Assembly: GCA_017473105.1 (NCBI GenBank)
Contig: JAFUNE010000007.1
Coordinates: 1-64,000 of the forward strand
Length of the DNA: 64,000 nucleotides
Direction of reading: 5' to 3'
Source of the DNA: Bacilli bacterium
GTDB taxonomy: Bacteria > Bacillota_I > Bacilli_A > RF39 > UBA660
The notes under the pieces were generated by a model that was not told the origin of the DNA, did not search any database, and saw nothing but the letters and a program-made list of their open reading frames with translations. Positions 8,105 to 16,026 of this stretch are shown here, in pieces (position 1 is the stretch's first letter; each line of letters starts with the position of its first letter). The position numbers were made by a program, and so were the translations under genes.

Positions 8105-9633
8105 AAAAAGAGTCGAGAGTTAAAAATAGTATAATTAATAGTTTAACCGGATTTTTTGGAAGAGCAATTAACTGTATTATTGGTTTAGTATGTAGAACTA
8201 TATTTATTCATATATTAAGTACAGAATACTTAGGTATAGATGGATTATTTGAAAATATTTTATATATTTTAAATTTTGCAGAACTAGGTTTTGGTAATGC
8301 TATTATTTATAACCTGTATAAACCAGTAGCAAATGACGATAAAGAAAAAATAAAATCATTAGTTCATCTATATAAAAAAGTATATTTTATTATAGGATGC
8401 ATTGTATTACTATTAGGTGTATGTTTAATTCCATTTTTAGATTTTATTATTAAAGATGCTCCTTCTGTAAAAGAAAGTATAACAGTTATTTATATTTTAT
8501 ATTTAATTCAAACTCTAAGTACATATTTTTATGGATATAAAAAATCAATATTAACAGCTTATCAAAAAGACTATATTATAAATACAGTTAATTTTATATT
8601 CTCAGTATTAAAAAATGTTATTCAAGTAATAATACTGGTTATTACTAAAAATTATTTGTTATATTTAGTTATTTACATATTATCAAATATACTATCTAAT
8701 ATTATAATTTCTAATAAAGTTGATAAACTATATCCATTTTTAAAAGATAAAAAATATAAAAAAGTTTCTAAAAAAGAAATAAAAGAAATTAAAACAAATG
8801 TTAAGTCACTTATTATAAATAAAATAGGAGATATTATTTCTAATGGTACAGATAATATATTATTATCTATTTTCTCAAGTGTACATGTTGTAGGTTTATT
8901 TGCAAATTATACAACATTATTTAAACAAGCTAATGGTATATTTTGGGATATGCTTTGTGGTTTGACTGGAAGTATAGCCAATGTAAATGCAAAAGAATCT
9001 TCAGAAAAGAAAGAGTCAATTTTACTTCAACTTTTATTTGTATCATCATACTTATATGGTTTTTTATGTATCTGTTTAGGTATTCTTTGTAATGATTTTA
9101 TTTCATTATGGATAGGTAAAGAATATATTTTATCTATGGATATTATTATTCCATATTTATTAGTAATATATTCAGATGGATTCGCTTATATTGTATATGT
9201 ATACAAAAATACTGAAGGATTATTTAATTATTGTAAATTTATAACTTTAATTAAAGCATTTATTAATTTAATACTTTCTATTATTCTTGGAAAACTAATG
9301 GGAATCAAAGGAATATTTATTGCAACTATTATATCAAAATTAACTACAACAGTTTGGTATATGCCATATTTAATTTACAAAAAATGTTATAATAAAAAGC
9401 CTTATAAATTCTATTTAAAACATATGTATTATATTATTATTACAATTATTACATATATAATATGTTATAAAATTATTTCATTTATTAATATTACAGGTTT
9501 AATGGGCTTAATATTAAAATCAATTACAATTGTAATATTATCTAATATATTATTAGTATTATTTATATTCAAAACAAATGAATTTAAAGAAATATATATT
9601 AAACTTAAAAATTTAATAAAAAGGGTGAAGTAA
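8101..9633 (+). CDS. Lipid-linked oligosaccharide flippase (Wzx-like)
   Basis: A 510-residue polytopic protein with roughly 12-14 membrane segments in the MOP exporter pattern. The N-terminal SIINSLTGFFGRAINCIIG stretch and STEYLGIDGLF are typical of Gram-positive Wzx proteins, as is the LNFAELGFGNAIIYNLY block. It would move undecaprenyl-linked repeat units to the outer leaflet for the neighbouring polymerase. The start codon overlaps the stop of wzy, and a GT2 gene begins 1 nt after its end. No clear ribosome site other than AGAAAGGAT is seen. Confidence 0.88.
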   Translation: MKKESRVKNSIINSLTGFFGRAINCIIGLVCRTIFIHILSTEYLGIDGLFENILYILNFAELGFGNAIIYNLYKPVANDDKEKIKSLVHLYKKVYFIIGCIVLLLGVCLIPFLDFIIKDAPSVKESITVIYILYLIQTLSTYFYGYKKSILTAYQKDYIINTVNFIFSVLKNVIQVIILVITKNYLLYLVIYILSNILSNIIISNKVDKLYPFLKDKKYKKVSKKEIKEIKTNVKSLIINKIGDIISNGTDNILLSIFSSVHVVGLFANYTTLFKQANGIFWDMLCGLTGSIANVNAKESSEKKESILLQLLFVSSYLYGFLCICLGILCNDFISLWIGKEYILSMDIIIPYLLVIYSDGFAYIVYVYKNTEGLFNYCKFITLIKAFINLILSIILGKLMGIKGIFIATIISKLTTTVWYMPYLIYKKCYNKKPYKFYLKHMYYIIITIITYIICYKIISFINITGLMGLILKSITIVILSNILLVLFIFKTNEFKEIYIKLKNLIKRVK

Positions 9634-9634
9634 A

Positions 9635-10618
9635 ATGAATGATTTAGTTTCAATTATTGTACCAGTTTATAATGTTTATGAGTATTTAGATGAATGTTTA
9701 AAATCATTAATAAATCAAACATATAAAAATATAGAAATAATAGTTATAAACGATGGTAGTACAGATAAGTCTTTAAGTATTTGTGAAAAATATACTAAAA
9801 AAGATAAAAGAATAAAATTGATAAATCAAAAAAATAGTGGTTTATCATATACGAGAAATATTGGAATAAAAAATTCCAAAGGAAAGTATATTTCATTTAT
9901 TGATTCAGATGATATTATAAATAATAAAATGATTGAAATTATGTATACAGAAATAATAAGAAATAATTCTGATATATGTGTATGTAAATTTCAAAACTTT
10001 ACAAATGAATTTATTAATAAAAATATAGATTATAATGTAGAAGTTTTATCTAAAGATGAATTTTTTATAGAATTAATGCATGAAAATAAAATAACTAATC
10101 ATGTATGTAATAAATTATTTAAAAAAGAATTATTTAATAATATTGAGTTTCCAATAAAAAGAAAATATGAAGATATAGGTACATTATATAAAGCAGTTTC
10201 TAATATAGAAAGTGCAGTATATATAGATTATGATTTATATGGATATAGAAATAGAGAAGGAAGTATAGTTAATAATTTAAGTAAAGAAACATTAATTGAT
10301 TATCAATACATGGTTAAAAAAAGATACGATGATTTAATTGTATCAATGCCACACCTAAAAAAATATTTTGATATGAATAGAATTAATTATACTGTTCGTT
10401 ATAATTTAGAAATACTTAGAAGTAAACAATATGAATTGTTTGATGATCTGGATATAAAAGATATTTTAAATAAAGAATTAGAATTTTCTTGTAAAGTATA
10501 TAATAAATCTATTAGAAAAATTAATTTATTAAAACAAAGAATTGCATTTGATATATTAAGAAAATCTTTTCTTTTATTTAATATAGTATTTAGAATATTT
10601 TATTTAATAAAGAAATAA
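9635..10618 (+). CDS. Family 2 glycosyltransferase
   Basis: A 327-residue GT-A enzyme. N-terminal SIIVPVYNVYEYLDECL, the IVINDGSTD nucleotide-binding segment (Asp40) and the FIDSDD metal motif at about 89-93 are intact. The C-terminal half is a variable acceptor domain, ending in a hydrophobic basic stretch that may touch the membrane. It starts right after wzx with AAGGGTGAAG upstream. It is similar in its first 110 residues to the GT2 at 12.0 kb, suggesting two paralogous transferases with different acceptors in one pathway. The donor sugar is not predictable. Confidence 0.9.
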   Translation: MNDLVSIIVPVYNVYEYLDECLKSLINQTYKNIEIIVINDGSTDKSLSICEKYTKKDKRIKLINQKNSGLSYTRNIGIKNSKGKYISFIDSDDIINNKMIEIMYTEIIRNNSDICVCKFQNFTNEFINKNIDYNVEVLSKDEFFIELMHENKITNHVCNKLFKKELFNNIEFPIKRKYEDIGTLYKAVSNIESAVYIDYDLYGYRNREGSIVNNLSKETLIDYQYMVKKRYDDLIVSMPHLKKYFDMNRINYTVRYNLEILRSKQYELFDDLDIKDILNKELEFSCKVYNKSIRKINLLKQRIAFDILRKSFLLFNIVFRIFYLIKK

Positions 10619-10628
10619 AGGAGGTTAT

Positions 10629-11336
10629 ATGAAAAATTGTAAAAAAATCCCAATTTTATGTTATCACAATATAATGAAAACTAAAGATTATAATAAGTTA
10701 ACTGAAGAAGAAAAAGCATTTGTAATTGAATATGATATATTTGAAAAACAAATGAAATTATTAAAAAAATTAGGTTATAAAACATTAACTATGGATGAAT
10801 TTTATAAATGGAAAAAAGGAGAAATAAAATTACCATACAAAAGTGTATTAATTACTTTTGATGATGGATATGAAAATGTATATAAATATGCAATGCCTAT
10901 ACTAAAAGAAAATAATCTAAAATCTTGCGTATTTATAATAGCTTCTAAATTAAATGATGTAAAAGATTATATCTCAATCTCCCAAATCAAAGACTCGCAA
11001 AAAAAATATCCAAATATTGAATTTTGTTCTCATTCTTATGATTTACATGTTCGTGGTTCTGTTGAATCTAAAAAATTATCTGAATTAGAAAAAGATATAA
11101 AACAATATGAAAAATCAATGGGAAAATGTAAGTATTTTGCATATCCATTTGGTCATTATTCAAACGAAATGATAAAAGCATTAAAATCACATGATTATAA
11201 ACTTGCATTTATATTTGAAATGCCAAAAAAAGTCAAAAAAAATGAAAATGACTATTTAATTCCAAGAATAAATACATCATTTTCACAAAGTACATTTAAA
11301 TTTTTTCTAAAAATAATTTTACCATTTATATATTAA
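10629..11336 (+). CDS. Polysaccharide deacetylase (NodB domain, CE4)
   Basis: A 235-residue NodB-type deacetylase. ITFDDGY (Asp78-Asp79) and SHSYDLH (His135, His140) supply the catalytic base and the Asp-His-His metal site. AYPFGHYS fits motif 3, and the N-terminal ILCYHNI block is typical of PgaB/IcaB-like members. There is no signal peptide or membrane segment, so it may act on a cytoplasmic nucleotide- or lipid-linked sugar, or leave by another route. A GGAGG site precedes it, 10 nt after the GT2 gene. Its end overlaps the convergent kinase gene by 11 nt. Confidence 0.9.
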   Translation: MKNCKKIPILCYHNIMKTKDYNKLTEEEKAFVIEYDIFEKQMKLLKKLGYKTLTMDEFYKWKKGEIKLPYKSVLITFDDGYENVYKYAMPILKENNLKSCVFIIASKLNDVKDYISISQIKDSQKKYPNIEFCSHSYDLHVRGSVESKKLSELEKDIKQYEKSMGKCKYFAYPFGHYSNEMIKALKSHDYKLAFIFEMPKKVKKNENDYLIPRINTSFSQSTFKFFLKIILPFIY

Positions 11337-11943
11337 TAGTATTACAAAGTTTATTAATATATATATTTATATTTTTATAATTATTAATTAATAATTTAAT
11401 ATTTAATAAACTTATTAAAGGTATTTTGAAGCTTCTAACAATCTTCTTAATCAAACTTAAATCTTTATTTTTCCATTGTCTTAAAACATCTCTTTTATTT
11501 TCATTATAAAATGATCTTAAAAGTGAAGTTCTCTTTATTATAATTTTATAATCTATAATTTTATTAATATCAATATATTTAAAAAAATATGCACTATCAA
11601 CTATTACATGTATTTTATTTTTATTTATGTATTTTATAATATAATCAAAAAATAAATTACATATTATTTCTTCATTATTTCTATTATTTTCAAAATTAGA
11701 ATAGTTTGGATATTTTTTTAGAAAATTGCTAATAATTTGTTTTTCAATTTTATTCATTTTTCTATTTTCGTAATCAAATAGAAAATCAAAACTAATTATT
11801 GGTTGATCAAACTTTTTAGATAATAAATTAGCAAGGTAGCTTTTTCCCCCTCCGGGTATGCCGGTGATAACGGTGATATAGGGGGATTTATCAAAATTTA
11901 TATTTAAATCATTTTTACTTTTAAAAATACTAATTTTATGCAT
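11326..11943 (-). CDS. P-loop NTPase/kinase-like protein, antisense within the polysaccharide locus
   Basis: A 205-residue protein with a Walker A motif GIPGGGKSY at about 28-36. A following IISFD segment and a HVIVDSAY strand resemble small-molecule kinases and zeta-toxin-like folds. The rest is lysine- and asparagine-rich, with no further motif I recognise. The ATG at 11943 follows AAAAAGGAGAAAAT; a longer frame upstream lacks a ribosome site. It lies opposite to all its neighbours, between the deacetylase and a GT2 gene. The codons for the Walker A region are unusually GC-rich compared with the rest of the gene. No antitoxin-like partner is next to it. Confidence 0.7.
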   Translation of the reverse strand: MHKISIFKSKNDLNINFDKSPYITVITGIPGGGKSYLANLLSKKFDQPIISFDFLFDYENRKMNKIEKQIISNFLKKYPNYSNFENNRNNEEIICNLFFDYIIKYINKNKIHVIVDSAYFFKYIDINKIIDYKIIIKRTSLLRSFYNENKRDVLRQWKNKDLSLIKKIVRSFKIPLISLLNIKLLINNYKNINIYINKLCNTINI

Positions 11944-12006
11944 ATTTTCTCCTTTTTTTAAGATTATAAAACGATATTTAATTATTGTCAAATGGTGGTG
12001 TTATTT

Positions 12007-13017
12007 ATGAACAAAGTATCAATTATTATTCCTGTATATAATTCATATAAAAATTTAAATAGATGTTTAGACTCAGTTATTAATCAAACATATAAAAATA
12101 TAGAAATTATTATTATAAATGATGGTTCAACTGATAGAAGTCTTGATATTTTAAATGAATATAAGAAAAAAGATAATAGGATAAAAGTATACACTATTAA
12201 AAATAGTGGTGTTTCTTATGCAAGAAATTATGGTATTAAAAAATCAAATGGTGAATATATTATGTTCATTGATAGTGATGACTATATAGAATTAAATATG
12301 GTAGAAAAAATGATGAATTCACTTGTATCTAATAAAGTAGATATAGTTAGATGTAATAATTTTGTAGAAGAAAAAACAAATTATGTAGAATCATATTATT
12401 TAAAAAATAAACTAGTTAATAAAATTGATACCAATATTATAAGTGATATTATCACATCTAAACTATTAACTTATTGTTGTGTTTTATTAGTAAAAAAAGA
12501 TGTTTTATTAAAAACAAATTTATTTAATGTAGATTTAAAAATATATGAAGATAGAGTATTTTATTTAGAATTATTTCTAAAAGCAAAAAATGTATATTTT
12601 ATGGAAGACGTTTTATATCATTACGTAACTAATAACAACGGATGTACAAAATCCAATAAAAATATAACAAGACATTTATTTGATACAATTAATGGTTGGA
12701 AAATAATAAATGATATATTAGAAAAAGAAAACTATAATGAATTAATAATTATTCTAAACACTAAATATTTATATATGATTATTGGATACTTATTCGCATC
12801 ATATAAGTATAATACAAAGAAATTTAAAGAAATATATAATAAAGTTATTAAAGATGATAATTTTAATAAAATTCTATGTTTATATAATGATAAAGAATTT
12901 AGCTTATATGCAAAACTTTGTATTTATTTACTAAAAAATAATAAATATACATTTTTAAAAATAATTTATTTTTTTAGAAAGATAATAAGTTATATTAAAG
13001 ATATTATAAAAAAATAA
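12007..13017 (+). CDS. Family 2 glycosyltransferase
   Basis: A 336-residue GT-A enzyme. SIIIPVYNSYKNLNRCL, IIINDGSTD and MFIDSDD are intact at the expected spacing, and the region up to about residue 110 closely parallels the GT2 at 9.6 kb. The C-terminal part differs and ends in a hydrophobic, lysine-rich helix. I place the start at 12007, after GGTGGTG with 6 nt spacing; an ATG 15 nt upstream lies before that site. It is separated from the other GT genes by the antisense kinase and probably belongs to the same pathway. The donor sugar is unknown. Confidence 0.9.
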   Translation: MNKVSIIIPVYNSYKNLNRCLDSVINQTYKNIEIIIINDGSTDRSLDILNEYKKKDNRIKVYTIKNSGVSYARNYGIKKSNGEYIMFIDSDDYIELNMVEKMMNSLVSNKVDIVRCNNFVEEKTNYVESYYLKNKLVNKIDTNIISDIITSKLLTYCCVLLVKKDVLLKTNLFNVDLKIYEDRVFYLELFLKAKNVYFMEDVLYHYVTNNNGCTKSNKNITRHLFDTINGWKIINDILEKENYNELIIILNTKYLYMIIGYLFASYKYNTKKFKEIYNKVIKDDNFNKILCLYNDKEFSLYAKLCIYLLKNNKYTFLKIIYFFRKIISYIKDIIKK

Positions 13018-13022
13018 AATAA

Positions 13023-13051
13023 TTGATTTTTAACTCATTTTATGTTAAAAT
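13023..13051 (+). promoter_or_regulatory. Promoter of the Wzz-like gene
   Basis: TTGATT (13023-13028), a 17-bp spacer, and TAAAAT (13046-13051) with an upstream TGT. An AAAGGGGG ribosome site follows, 12 nt before the start codon. The chain-length gene can thus be expressed separately from the rest of the locus. Confidence 0.75.
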
Positions 13052-13077
13052 ATATGCGATTTTAAAGGGGGATATAT

Positions 13078-14058
13078 ATGGAATTTAAGTTATCAGATAT
13101 GCTTGATAATTATTTTAGAAGTTACATATTAGTTTTAGTAGTTATGATACTTACATTAAGTGTAGGATTATATGCAGTATATGGATTATATGAAAATGAA
13201 TATGTATCAAAAACAACTATTATGCTTGGATATAATAAAGGAGAAACTGAATCATTTGATATTTATTTAAATCAAAGTATTTTAAAAAACTATGAAGAGT
13301 TAGCTGTATCTGATATAGCATTACTTGAAGTTAAAGAACAAACAAAACTTGATTATTCAATAAGTCAGTTAAAAAATATAATTACTATTAATTCTGTAGA
13401 TGGGACAGAATACTTAGTTATAGAAGCAACAACTAATAATAAATATGACAGCGCTAAAATATCATATAGCGTGTATGAAGTATTATCAAAAGAAGTAGAA
13501 AGAATATTTGGATTAAGTAACATACACTTAGTAGATACATCAAGTAAAGGAACTTTAAAATATAATAAACACTTATTTGCAGTTGTTGTTATTATTGGAG
13601 CAATTGCTTTGTCATTTTTAGCAAGTATTATTAAATTTTTCTTATTTCCAAATTTAGTTAAAAAGAATAAAATAAAAAAAGTTAAAAAAATAGAAAATGA
13701 AAAGAAAAATATAATTAAAACTGAACCTACAAAAAAAGTAGTAAAAAAAGTAGTTGTAAAATCTGAACCAATTAAAAAAGTAATTAAGAAAGAAACAGTT
13801 GAATCAGAAACAACAAAAAAAGTAGTTAAGAAAGAAGCAGTTGAATCAAAACCAACTAAAAAAGTTGTTAAGAAAGAAACAGCTGAATTAGAACCAAGTA
13901 AAAAAATACTTAAGAAAGAATCTACTAAAGAAGATGCAACTAAAAAAGCAATTAAAAAAACAACTAATAGTACAAATAAAACAATTTCTAAAGAAGACAA
14001 TTCAGTTAAAACTAAAAAAGATAATTCTAATAAAGAAAAGAAAATAATTAAAAAATAG
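13078..14058 (+). CDS. Wzz/CpsC-like chain-length protein with lysine-rich repeat tail
   Basis: A 326-residue membrane protein. Segment one (about 16-37), a 125-residue external domain and segment two (about 166-191) match the layout of polysaccharide co-polymerases such as Wzz/CpsC. Family members control chain length with Wzy, and in Gram-positives usually partner a BY-kinase. Here no kinase gene is nearby. Instead the cytoplasmic side carries a 130-residue tail of 14-residue repeats built on KKVVKKE (see repeat entry). The tail is strongly basic and predicted disordered or helical. The Wzz call rests on topology and position, since the external domain is diverged. Confidence 0.7.
   Translation: MEFKLSDMLDNYFRSYILVLVVMILTLSVGLYAVYGLYENEYVSKTTIMLGYNKGETESFDIYLNQSILKNYEELAVSDIALLEVKEQTKLDYSISQLKNIITINSVDGTEYLVIEATTNNKYDSAKISYSVYEVLSKEVERIFGLSNIHLVDTSSKGTLKYNKHLFAVVVIIGAIALSFLASIIKFFLFPNLVKKNKIKKVKKIENEKKNIIKTEPTKKVVKKVVVKSEPIKKVIKKETVESETTKKVVKKEAVESKPTKKVVKKETAELEPSKKILKKESTKEDATKKAIKKTTNSTNKTISKEDNSVKTKKDNSNKEKKIIKK
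13726..13971 (+). repeat. Six 42-nt tandem repeats coding a Lys-rich tail
   Basis: Residues 217-298 of the Wzz-like protein are six degenerate copies of a 14-residue unit of the form x-T-K-K-V-V-K-K-E-x-V-E-S-E. Copies begin at residues 217, 231, 245, 259, 273 and 287; the last is shortened. Copy number could change by slippage without breaking the frame. Confidence 0.85.
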
Positions 14059-14067
14059 TGTCGTTTA

Positions 14068-14096
14068 TTGACAAAATCGAATAAATAAATTATACT
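14068..14096 (+). promoter_or_regulatory. Promoter of the tyrosine T-box operon
   Basis: TTGACA (14068-14073), a 17-bp spacer, and TATACT (14091-14096). The -35 is perfect and the -10 is one base off consensus. No TGn extension is present, unlike most promoters in this window. Transcription should begin near 14103. Confidence 0.85.
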
Positions 14097-14102
14097 TTTT
14101 CT

Positions 14103-14290
14103 AATGACTGAGAAGAAATAAAGTAGTTATAATGTATTTTACAGAGAGTTAGTGGTAGTTGAGAACTAATAAATTATTTATAATGAAGTTACAATTTTGG
14201 AGTTATTAGGTGACGCGATATAGTCCTATGAGTATAAATTAAGGTGGTACCACGATATAGTTCGTCCTTATGTGTGGTACTTTTTTTATT
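14103..14290 (+). promoter_or_regulatory. T-box leader, tRNA-Tyr responsive, upstream of dut-tyrS
   Basis: The leader has a stem I region with the AGAGAG element near 14141. The specifier is UAC at 14190-14192, following GAAGT and followed by A. The T-box core AAGGTGGTACCACG lies at 14241-14254. The UGGU within it can pair with the ACCA end of uncharged tRNA-Tyr. The competing terminator uses GTACCAC (14247-14253) and GTGGTAC (14274-14280) plus seven T. Uncharged tRNA-Tyr should allow read-through into dut and tyrS. The specifier was placed by eye from its context and agrees with the downstream tyrS. Confidence 0.92.
14247..14288 (+). terminator. Conditional terminator of the tyrosine T-box
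   Basis: A perfect 7-bp stem GTACCAC/GTGGTAC followed by TTTTTTT. Its 5' arm overlaps the T-box core, so antitermination and termination are exclusive. Confidence 0.88.
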
Positions 14291-14299
14291 GGAGGAAAA

Positions 14300-14782
14300 A
14301 TGAGAAAATTTGAAAAAATAAGTTTTGAACAATTTAAAAAAGACATATGCGATGATTTAGAACTATATAATAATTATGAATTACCACAAAGACATAGTGC
14401 TAAAAGTGCAGGATACGATATAAGAAGCTTAAATGCAGGGGTTATTAAACCAGGAAAATCAATGGTTTTTAGAACTGGATTAAAAGTTAGAATGAATAAA
14501 GATGAAGTATTATATTTAATTGGAAGAAGTTCTCTTGGTTATAAATATGATGTATGTCTTGCAAATAATGTTGGCGTAATAGATGCAGATTTCTATAATA
14601 ACGAAGATAATGAAGGACACTTCTCAGTAAAACTAATAAATCATGGAGAAAAAGATTTTGAAGTTAAAATAGGTGACAGAATAGTACAAGGAATATTTAG
14701 TAAATATTTAATAACAACAGATGATAAATGTAACAAAGTAAGAACTGGTGGAATTGGTTCTACAAATAAGGAGGGAAAATAA
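14300..14782 (+). CDS. dut: dUTPase-family nucleotide hydrolase
   Basis: A 160-residue trimeric-type dUTPase, which hydrolyses dUTP to dUMP and PPi. All five motifs are seen: SAGYDI (36-41), GRSSLGYK (75-82), the Asp-containing GVIDADF (92-98), GDRIVQ (125-130) and the C-terminal RTGGIGST (148-155). Motif 3 has extra residues (NNEDNEG) after the catalytic strand where canonical enzymes have YRGE, as in a Gram-positive subgroup. The ATG at 14300 follows GGAGGAAAA directly after the T-box terminator; the frame running in from 14270 is leader. tyrS starts 1 nt after its stop, so both are under tyrosine T-box control. Confidence 0.88.
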   Translation: MRKFEKISFEQFKKDICDDLELYNNYELPQRHSAKSAGYDIRSLNAGVIKPGKSMVFRTGLKVRMNKDEVLYLIGRSSLGYKYDVCLANNVGVIDADFYNNEDNEGHFSVKLINHGEKDFEVKIGDRIVQGIFSKYLITTDDKCNKVRTGGIGSTNKEGK

Positions 14783-14783
14783 A

Positions 14784-15980
14784 ATGAAATTATATGATGA
14801 ATTAAGATGGAGAGGAATGATACAAGATGTAAGTAGTCCAGAAGTTGAAAAAATGATCAATGAAGGAAACGTTACTTTCTACTGGGGAACAGACCCAACA
14901 GCTGATTCTCTTCATATTGGACACTATACAAACTTAGTACTTGCAAGAAACTTTAAAAAACATGGTCATAACCCAATATTACTAGTAGGTGGAGCAACTG
15001 CTTTAATCGGAGACCCACGTGGAAAAGGTGAAAGACCATTAATGTCAAAAGAAGATATTGCATACAACTTTAATAAAATAGCAGCGCAAGTAAAAGGAAT
15101 AACAGGATGTGAAATAGTAAATAACTATGATTGGATTAAAGATATAGATGTAATTAGTTTTTTAAGAGATTATGGAAAACATTTTACAATTAATTATATG
15201 CTTGATAAAGATAAAGTAAGAAGACAATTAGAATTTGGTTTATCTTTTACAGAATTTTCTTATATGTTATTACAAGCACTTGATTTCAAACATCTATATG
15301 AAACAAGAGGAGTTACTCTTCAAATTGCAGGAAGCGATCAATGGGGAAATATAACTTCAGGAATTGAATTAATAAGAAGAACACTTGGAAAAGAAGCATA
15401 TGGAATGACAATGCCACTTGTATTAGATGAAAATGGTAATAAGATAGGTAAAAGTGAAGGAAATGCTGTATGGCTAGATAAAGATAAATTTAGTCCATAT
15501 AAAATGTATCAATATTTAATTAATACTGCTGATAGCGTTGTAATTGATCACTTAAAGAAAATGACATTATTATCACGTGAAGAAATTGAAGCATTGGAAG
15601 TTAAATTAAAAGAAACACCAGAAGCAAGAGATGCACAAAAAGCATTAGCTTACGAAGTAGTAAAAGATATTCATGGTGTAGAAGAAGCAGAAAATGCTAA
15701 AAAAATTAGTGAAGAAGTATTTACAAAGGGATATAGTGAAGAAGGAATGGAAGAATCACTAATTGAATTAACTGAAAATATGAATATATTAGACTTACTA
15801 GTTGCAGTAAAAATTGCTCCATCAAAGAGTGAAGCAAGAAGATTAGTTTCTGGAAATGGAATAAGCATCAATAGCGAAAAAGTAACAGACGTAAACCTAT
15901 TAATCACTCCAAGCATGTTTGAAGATAAATTTATATTATCAAAAGGTAAAAAGACACATATTAAAGTTAATCTAAAATAG
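14784..15980 (+). CDS. tyrS: Tyrosyl-tRNA synthetase
   Basis: Class I synthetase, 398 residues. The N-terminus has the TDPTADSLHIGHY block with HIGH, the tyrosine pocket region AGSDQWGNI, and KIGKSEG as the KMSKS-type loop. The C-terminal S4 RNA-binding domain starts around LLVAVKIAPSKSEARRLV. AAGGAGGGAAA inside the end of dut is the ribosome site. The specifier codon of the leader T-box matches. The 3' end of the gene forms the left arm of its own terminator. Confidence 0.96.
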   Translation: MKLYDELRWRGMIQDVSSPEVEKMINEGNVTFYWGTDPTADSLHIGHYTNLVLARNFKKHGHNPILLVGGATALIGDPRGKGERPLMSKEDIAYNFNKIAAQVKGITGCEIVNNYDWIKDIDVISFLRDYGKHFTINYMLDKDKVRRQLEFGLSFTEFSYMLLQALDFKHLYETRGVTLQIAGSDQWGNITSGIELIRRTLGKEAYGMTMPLVLDENGNKIGKSEGNAVWLDKDKFSPYKMYQYLINTADSVVIDHLKKMTLLSREEIEALEVKLKETPEARDAQKALAYEVVKDIHGVEEAENAKKISEEVFTKGYSEEGMEESLIELTENMNILDLLVAVKIAPSKSEARRLVSGNGISINSEKVTDVNLLITPSMFEDKFILSKGKKTHIKVNLK

Positions 15981-15993
15981 ATTAACTTTTTTC
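15963..15993 (+). terminator. Terminator of dut-tyrS overlapping the tyrS stop
   Basis: A 12-bp stem (AAAGTTAATCTA/TAGATTAACTTT) with an AAA loop. The tyrS stop codon lies at the start of the right arm. Confidence 0.85.
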
Positions 15994-16004
15994 TTTTTAT
16001 GAGT

Positions 16005-16010
16005 TATAAT
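16005..16010 (+). promoter_or_regulatory. Putative -10 of the CPBP gene
   Basis: TATAAT 17 nt before the start codon; its -35 (TTAACT, 15982-15987) would fall inside the tyrS terminator stem. No TGn is present, so this is weaker than most. Confidence 0.45.
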
Positions 16011-16026
16011 AAGAATAGGTGATAAG

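Noticed and set aside
11326..11943. Zeta-type toxin of a toxin-antitoxin pair
   Set aside because: The P-loop resembles zeta toxins, but no small antitoxin gene lies next to it, and the rest of the protein lacks a clear zeta pattern. It stays a kinase-like protein.
13365..14000. Long minus-strand open frame of 211 codons
   Set aside because: It is the complement of the Lys-rich repeat gene, has no ribosome site, and its product is low-complexity Ser/Phe/Thr sequence made by reversing AAA/GAA-rich codons.
4181..14058. Polysaccharide locus as a recently acquired island
   Set aside because: Base composition is like the rest of the window, apart from the small GC patch noted. No transposase, integrase, tRNA edge or direct repeat was found at its ends.
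14270..14299. Upstream start for dut within the T-box terminator
   Set aside because: The terminator T run falls inside that frame, and GGAGG lies directly before the ATG at 14300.
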